Part shown: positions 44,791 through 48,474 of the stretch, one piece after another | How the letters are laid out: every line of letters starts with the position of its first letter | Position numbering within the stretch: position 1 is the stretch's first letter | Assembly: GCA_051453625.1 (NCBI GenBank) | Contig: JBOZIK010000001.1 | Coordinates: 248,886,608 to 248,935,081 of the forward strand | Direction of reading: 5' to 3' | Length of the DNA stretch: 48,474 nucleotides | Source: Welwitschia mirabilis | Lineage: Eukaryota; Gnetophyta; Gnetopsida; Welwitschiales | The notes under the pieces: model-generated | The model's database searches: none | Told to the model about the DNA's origin: nothing | What the model saw: only the letters and a program-made list of their open reading frames with translations | Translations under genes and position numbers: made by a program

Positions 44791-45279
44791 GTCTTTTCAT
44801 CATCCTTTACTTTCTACTATAACTAGAACCCTTCTCCTCTCATATTTAAATCTTAAGAAAAGTTCATACTATTGATTTTTATTATCTTAATATTGAAGCT
44901 TGAATAAAGCCTTGAAAACTTGGATCTTAGAAACTTTAGAGTTTTTGAATCTTCATATTTTTTTGGGTATGGATTATGGTATTCACTCTTTTTTTTTCTA
45001 TTATTCTTCAAGTTATGCCCTTATCTCTTGCTTTTCAAATAATCTATGTTTTGAAGTGATTTTATTTGTTATTTTCCTATATGATTATTCTTTCATATCA
45101 TTTAGACTTATTATTTTGTTCATACTTTGTCCATCTGGTATTTATTCCTTTATTAGTTTCCTCTATCACAACCCTTCTCATTTGGCCTTAAGTCTTGTAA
45201 TGAATTCTTGATTTAACTTGTTTTAGTTAGTAACCTTAGCTAATGATATTTAAATAAGGGACTAAAACTGGCTAGGGTA
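44791..45279. other. T-rich stretch with a hydrophobic open run
   Basis: A 103-codon open run at 44900-45211 is very rich in F, I, L, S and Y, as expected for T-rich DNA, and resembles no protein. No other feature was found. Confidence 0.45.
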
Positions 45280-45610
45280 ATTAGTTATTTGGACTTTAGA
45301 GAGAGATTCTCTCTAAAGGGAGTCCCAAGGATGTGGGAATAAAATTCTAGGATGAATAGGGAAATTGTAACAAATTTACCATTTATCCCTTCAAGATTGT
45401 GTACAAGTAGTTTACTAGAATTTATTTGGAGTAATAGTAAAAAGAAGATAAATTCAAAAGGGAGCTTTGGTCTTTTTGGTTATTTTTGATTTCTTCTTCC
45501 ACTTGAGAATCCTTATTATCTCATACCTTATCATGGACCATACCCAGAACTATGAGTATATAGTTCTCATGTCATGCTTGTTATGTAGGAAATTCTTTAA
45601 GAAATTAAGT
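45280..45610. repeat. Dispersed repeat copy (iii)
   Basis: GGGAGTCCCAAGGATGTGGG, TTACTAGAATTTATTTGGAG and CCAGAACTATGAGTATATAG correspond in order to copy (i) at 4600-5070. A short inverted repeat, AGAGAGATTCTCTC, opens the segment at about 45298-45313. It may be a solo LTR or fragment of the element C family. Confidence 0.5.
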
Positions 45611-46239
45611 AGAGTGAATTTTAAGCAAGATGTCTAGTATGGATTTTTTTCATTCTTAGAAATAATTACTTGGATGTTTCTATAAATCTTGGAATACTAT
45701 TATTAATTGCATTCTTTGTAACTTTGCATTTGAAATTATCTTGGCATTTATGCTTTAAGTGATAACACTTCATTTTCTATAAGTTAATTAAGCATGCATC
45801 TATTTAATTTATATCAAACAATACTGTCATAGATAATTTAATATTTTTATGAAATATTTAAATAATATCATTAATTTTTGTTGATTCTCAATTTATTTTA
45901 CTGCTACTATTAGATAAGCATAGATAATATAAGGCCTATATTTTATAAATAAACTACAACAAATGTAAATAATTTTCCTATGAATATGATTAGTACCCAC
46001 ATGGTTTGTCATGCTTCTTAGGAAATAGAAAATATATATATCAATATGTCTATTGATTTTTATACGAATAATTTTGTTTTAAATACTTAAGTTTTCATGG
46101 AATATTCTTGAATAAAACACTTGTTATTCCCCTTTTCACATGTCCCTTTTATTTTCCTAAAAGATTATAATATAAATCATTAGATGTTAAATCTTAAATA
46201 AATAAAAATTATAATCATAATTATGATAATAGTAGAGGA

Positions 46240-46325
46240 AGAAGGATACTTGGGATTTGAAATTATGATTTTTCCCTCAATTCTTTGAGTCTCTTACCAC
46301 TAAACTAGCCAAGCGAGACATTAAA
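46240..46325 (-). repeat. Possible tRNA-derived SINE head
   Basis: The minus strand reads TGGCTAGTTTAGTGGTAAGA, an A-box-like sequence, and about 35 bp later TTTCAAATCCC, a B-box-like sequence. It does not fold as a normal tRNA. The 3' end and target duplications were not found. Confidence 0.35.
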
Positions 46326-46641
46326 CTAAAGAAATAAGGAAGTATAGGATTTGCTGATGGGAATGAACTATTAATGAAAATGTAATGTATCCAATTATTT
46401 GCATGCCATCTCATGAATATGTTTCTTCTATTTTTTTTGGCTATTTATAATATTGCATCAATATTAGTATCTCCTTCACAATTGGTAATCCTTAACTAAA
46501 CTACTGTTTAAATGCCCAGGCTACTTTTAAAATGCTCTGTCTTACTATAATGCATAACTTGTCTTACTAGCATGATAAATCGATGGAAACACATCTAAAA
46601 TTTCCATGTTTCTCTTTTTCCTACATGTTTCTCCTGCTTCG

Positions 46642-46877
46642 CAGCATGATTCCATATCCATTGCACCTATCATCTTATGCACTGTAATTTCATCTTCAGT
46701 GTCTCTCTTCTTCATTGCAGCATGCTTCCATCTCCAGTGCGTATTTGATCTTATGCAGTTTAATTTCATCTCCAGTACATCTCTTTTCCTATGTAGTATG
46801 TTCTTCTTTCTTTAACATGCATCTCTCTCTTGTGCACATCTTCCTCTCCCTCACTAGTGCATCACCCTCTTACAATG
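46642..46877. repeat. 76-bp tandem repeat, about three units
   Basis: The units begin CAGCATGATTCCATATCCA (46642), CAGCATGCTTCCATCTCCA (46718) and TAGTATGTTCTTCTTTC (46794). Shared later parts include ATCTTATGCA, TAATTTCATCT and CAGTGTCTCTC or CAGTACATCTC. The third unit is much diverged. The open runs at 46545-46769, 46606-46815 and 46715-46939 are translations of the repeat. Confidence 0.75.
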
Positions 46878-47389
46878 TGTGGCTTTCTCTCCTCCACTAT
46901 AATTTCATTCCTAGTTTCCTGCTCATGTACAATTCATAATGCATTATTTTTATGGATGTTATAATTTGCCCACTCTACATTCTGATCAGGAATTCCCCTA
47001 TGATTAGATAACCTATCTCCATTTACTTCTGGACCTATAATATGCAATCATGTCTTACCTCAAATATGTGCTATATATGCCTACATAGCCCATAAATGAT
47101 TCATTCCTTCTCCACAACTACTAATATGCAATCCACAAAATGCTAGCTCTCAAAGTACTATGACATATTTGAGCTACACACTCTTCTTTCTCTTATTTTT
47201 GATCCTCCATGTTTGAGACTGCACGTCATTTGTGCAGTGTAGTTATTATAATCCCTTTCTTTAGAACATGAAATAAAGTGTCTTATTAATTAAAATCTTA
47301 AATAGTAACTAGGATATTTTTTGTGAATTAAATTTATTTGTTAAACACTTTGGTTCTCAGTCAAATAAAAAGTTTCAAATGAGCCCTCA

Positions 47390-47625
47390 TAATGTGAATG
47401 ATTAGAAAGTGTGCCCATAGAAAAGAAGGTTCTTAGTTCAAATCTTACTAAGGCCACTCTTTTTAAAAGAAAGTTTTAAGATTGGATAATGACTAGGTCT
47501 TCCATTTAAATTTTAAATGAAACATAAGACAACAATATACAAAGAGGATAATTGGTTATTATGAAAATTGATAGCCTATGAGTCTTGAGTTTGAGTCCCA
47601 CTTGAAAAAAAAAAATTTATGGGTT
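47390..47625 (+). repeat. Two B-box-like segments, possible SINE remnants
   Basis: TTAGTTCAAATCTTACTAAG at about 47432 and CTTGAGTTTGAGTCCCACTTG (first 20 bases CTTGAGTTTGAGTCCCACTT) at about 47584, each preceded within about 40 bp by a weak A-box-like stretch. The second is followed by a run of ten A. Confidence 0.3.
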
Positions 47626-47639
47626 GAGTTATTTATTAA

Positions 47640-48038
47640 TTATCTTAACTTTAATAGATTCTTAAACTTATAATTTTAGCATAAAGCTATATGATGATAT
47701 ACTTATACAAAATGAACCATCATCATTATGTCTCTAGTCCATTATGGGTAATATTACATTAAAATACTTAGATAAAAACTACATGAAATTTATGTTAGCA
47801 TGGATCTATATTTATTATTTATTTGCTCTTATCTTATTAGATATTTAACTTAAAAACTTAATTATAAAACATAACAATACCATTTTAAAATCAAGCTTTT
47901 TCATCTTGTGTTTTTATATCAATCCTATCTGTTATTATCTCATAGTATAAAGTAAGATTTTAGTTTTTCCTCCTTTCTTATATTTCTATATGGCCTTCTT
48001 CTACTATTGGATGATATATTAGTTGGATCATTATCTTT
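47640..48038. other. AT-rich stretch, possibly an LTR end
   Basis: If the Met-type primer site at 48039 is real, this should be the 3' part of an LTR. I found no terminal dinucleotide or paired copy to confirm it. Confidence 0.35.
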
Positions 48039-48055
48039 TGGTATCAGAGCCTAGG
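48039..48055 (+). promoter_or_regulatory. Initiator-Met-type primer binding site
   Basis: TGGTATCAGAGCCTAGG carries the exact 12-mer TGGTATCAGAGC complementary to the plant initiator tRNA-Met 3' end, as used by most Ty1/copia and many chromovirus elements. It differs from the tRNA-Asp-type sites of D, A and B. Confidence 0.7.
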
Positions 48056-48104
48056 TTGATGAATTCACTGGGGTTAACTAGTATTAGGCTTACAAACTTA
48101 CTTA

Positions 48105-48474
48105 GTGTTGCAGTGCGAATTCATACAATTGTGAAGTCCTTAGCTAAACCTGTAAATCATATAACTTGCAGAAAACACACGCTAGTATAGACGGGAGTTC
48201 ACCCGAATGTCATAGTCCCTCAAAGGTTTGAACTTAGAGTTAGAGAAATGACATCGCCTTTTCTATTATTACCCTTTTATTTTTATAGAATAGAATGAAA
48301 AGATGCTTCTAACAATGCAAGATGGAAGTGCAATGGAATTATATCTCACGTAAACTTAGCCTTCTAACATAAGGTTAATTCTCTATAACTTATATCGAGA
48401 AGGAAGAGCGTTCACTAATTCCTAATCAATATGAATCATGAGCCTACTCGAGATACAACTGGAATGCAAGGTGA
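48105..48474. other. CpG-richer, probably young insertion (runs off the right edge)
   Basis: From TGCAGTGCGAATTC onward I count nine CpGs in about 370 bp, against about one in the preceding 1.1 kb. The sequence is not repeated elsewhere in the window and shows no clear ORF. It may be the edge of a recent transposon inserted just inside an older element. Confidence 0.5.

Noticed and set aside
44900-45211. 103-codon hydrophobic frame that could suggest a membrane protein
   Set aside because: F/I/L/Y content is what T-rich DNA gives by chance; no family resemblance and no conserved copy.
46240-46325. A tRNA gene on the minus strand
   Set aside because: A- and B-box-like motifs exist, but acceptor and anticodon stems do not form.

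Overview
This window looks like plant nuclear heterochromatin. It is strongly AT-rich, very poor in CpG, and packed with decayed LTR retrotransposons. Plant lineage markers include Athila/Tat-type Ty3/gypsy Gag, protease, RT, RNase H and integrase relics, a tRNA-Asp-type primer binding site, and a chromovirus integrase. I see no intact cellular gene, no tRNA or rRNA gene and no CRISPR array. A flowering plant, probably a eudicot, is the best guess; the species cannot be named from this. All coding relics carry stops and frameshifts, and nothing here should be read as an expressed gene.

Layout. Positions 1-2436 (minus strand) hold the 5' end of element D: gag, leader, primer binding site and LTR. 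Positions 2437-12340 are AT-rich sequence with one dispersed repeat near 4.6-5.1 kb and a short tandem repeat at 11.86 kb. Positions 12350-15600 (minus) hold element E, with protease, RT, RNase H and integrase relics and a 38-N gap. Positions 15.6-21.2 kb are undefined, with a 57-bp tandem repeat and a 100-N gap. Positions 21190-25499 (plus) hold element A0: gag, protease, a large internal deletion, a 3' extra ORF, a polypurine tract and an LTR. That LTR also serves as the 5' LTR of element A (24259-33919), which lacks gag and most of protease but keeps RT-RNase H-integrase, a long 3' region with the same extra ORF, and a 3' LTR. Positions 34.0-36.48 kb (minus) hold element C, a chromovirus integrase tail with a probable LTR, cut by a 786-N gap. 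Positions 37268-44589 (plus) hold element B: 5' LTR, primer binding site, leader, gag and protease, then a deletion of RT-RNase H and nearly all of integrase, a 3' region and a 3' LTR. Positions 44.6-48.1 kb hold a CCACTT-rich minisatellite, a further dispersed repeat copy, a 76-bp tandem repeat, SINE-like heads and an initiator-Met-type primer binding site. From about 48105 the CpG density jumps, suggesting a much younger insertion.

How the parts relate. D, A0, A and B belong to one retrotransposon group, judged by shared LTR blocks, primer site, polypurine tract and 3' region. The copies are complementary: B and A0 keep gag-protease, A keeps pol. The main unexplained structure is a nested dyad module of about 40 bp (outer arms like GTCATCC/GGATGAC, inner core like GTCTAGATGAC). 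It recurs about 20 times, twice in every LTR at a constant spacing of roughly 110 bp, and again in leaders and internal regions. Many stops fit C-to-T decay of methylated CpG and CAG/CAA/TGG codons.
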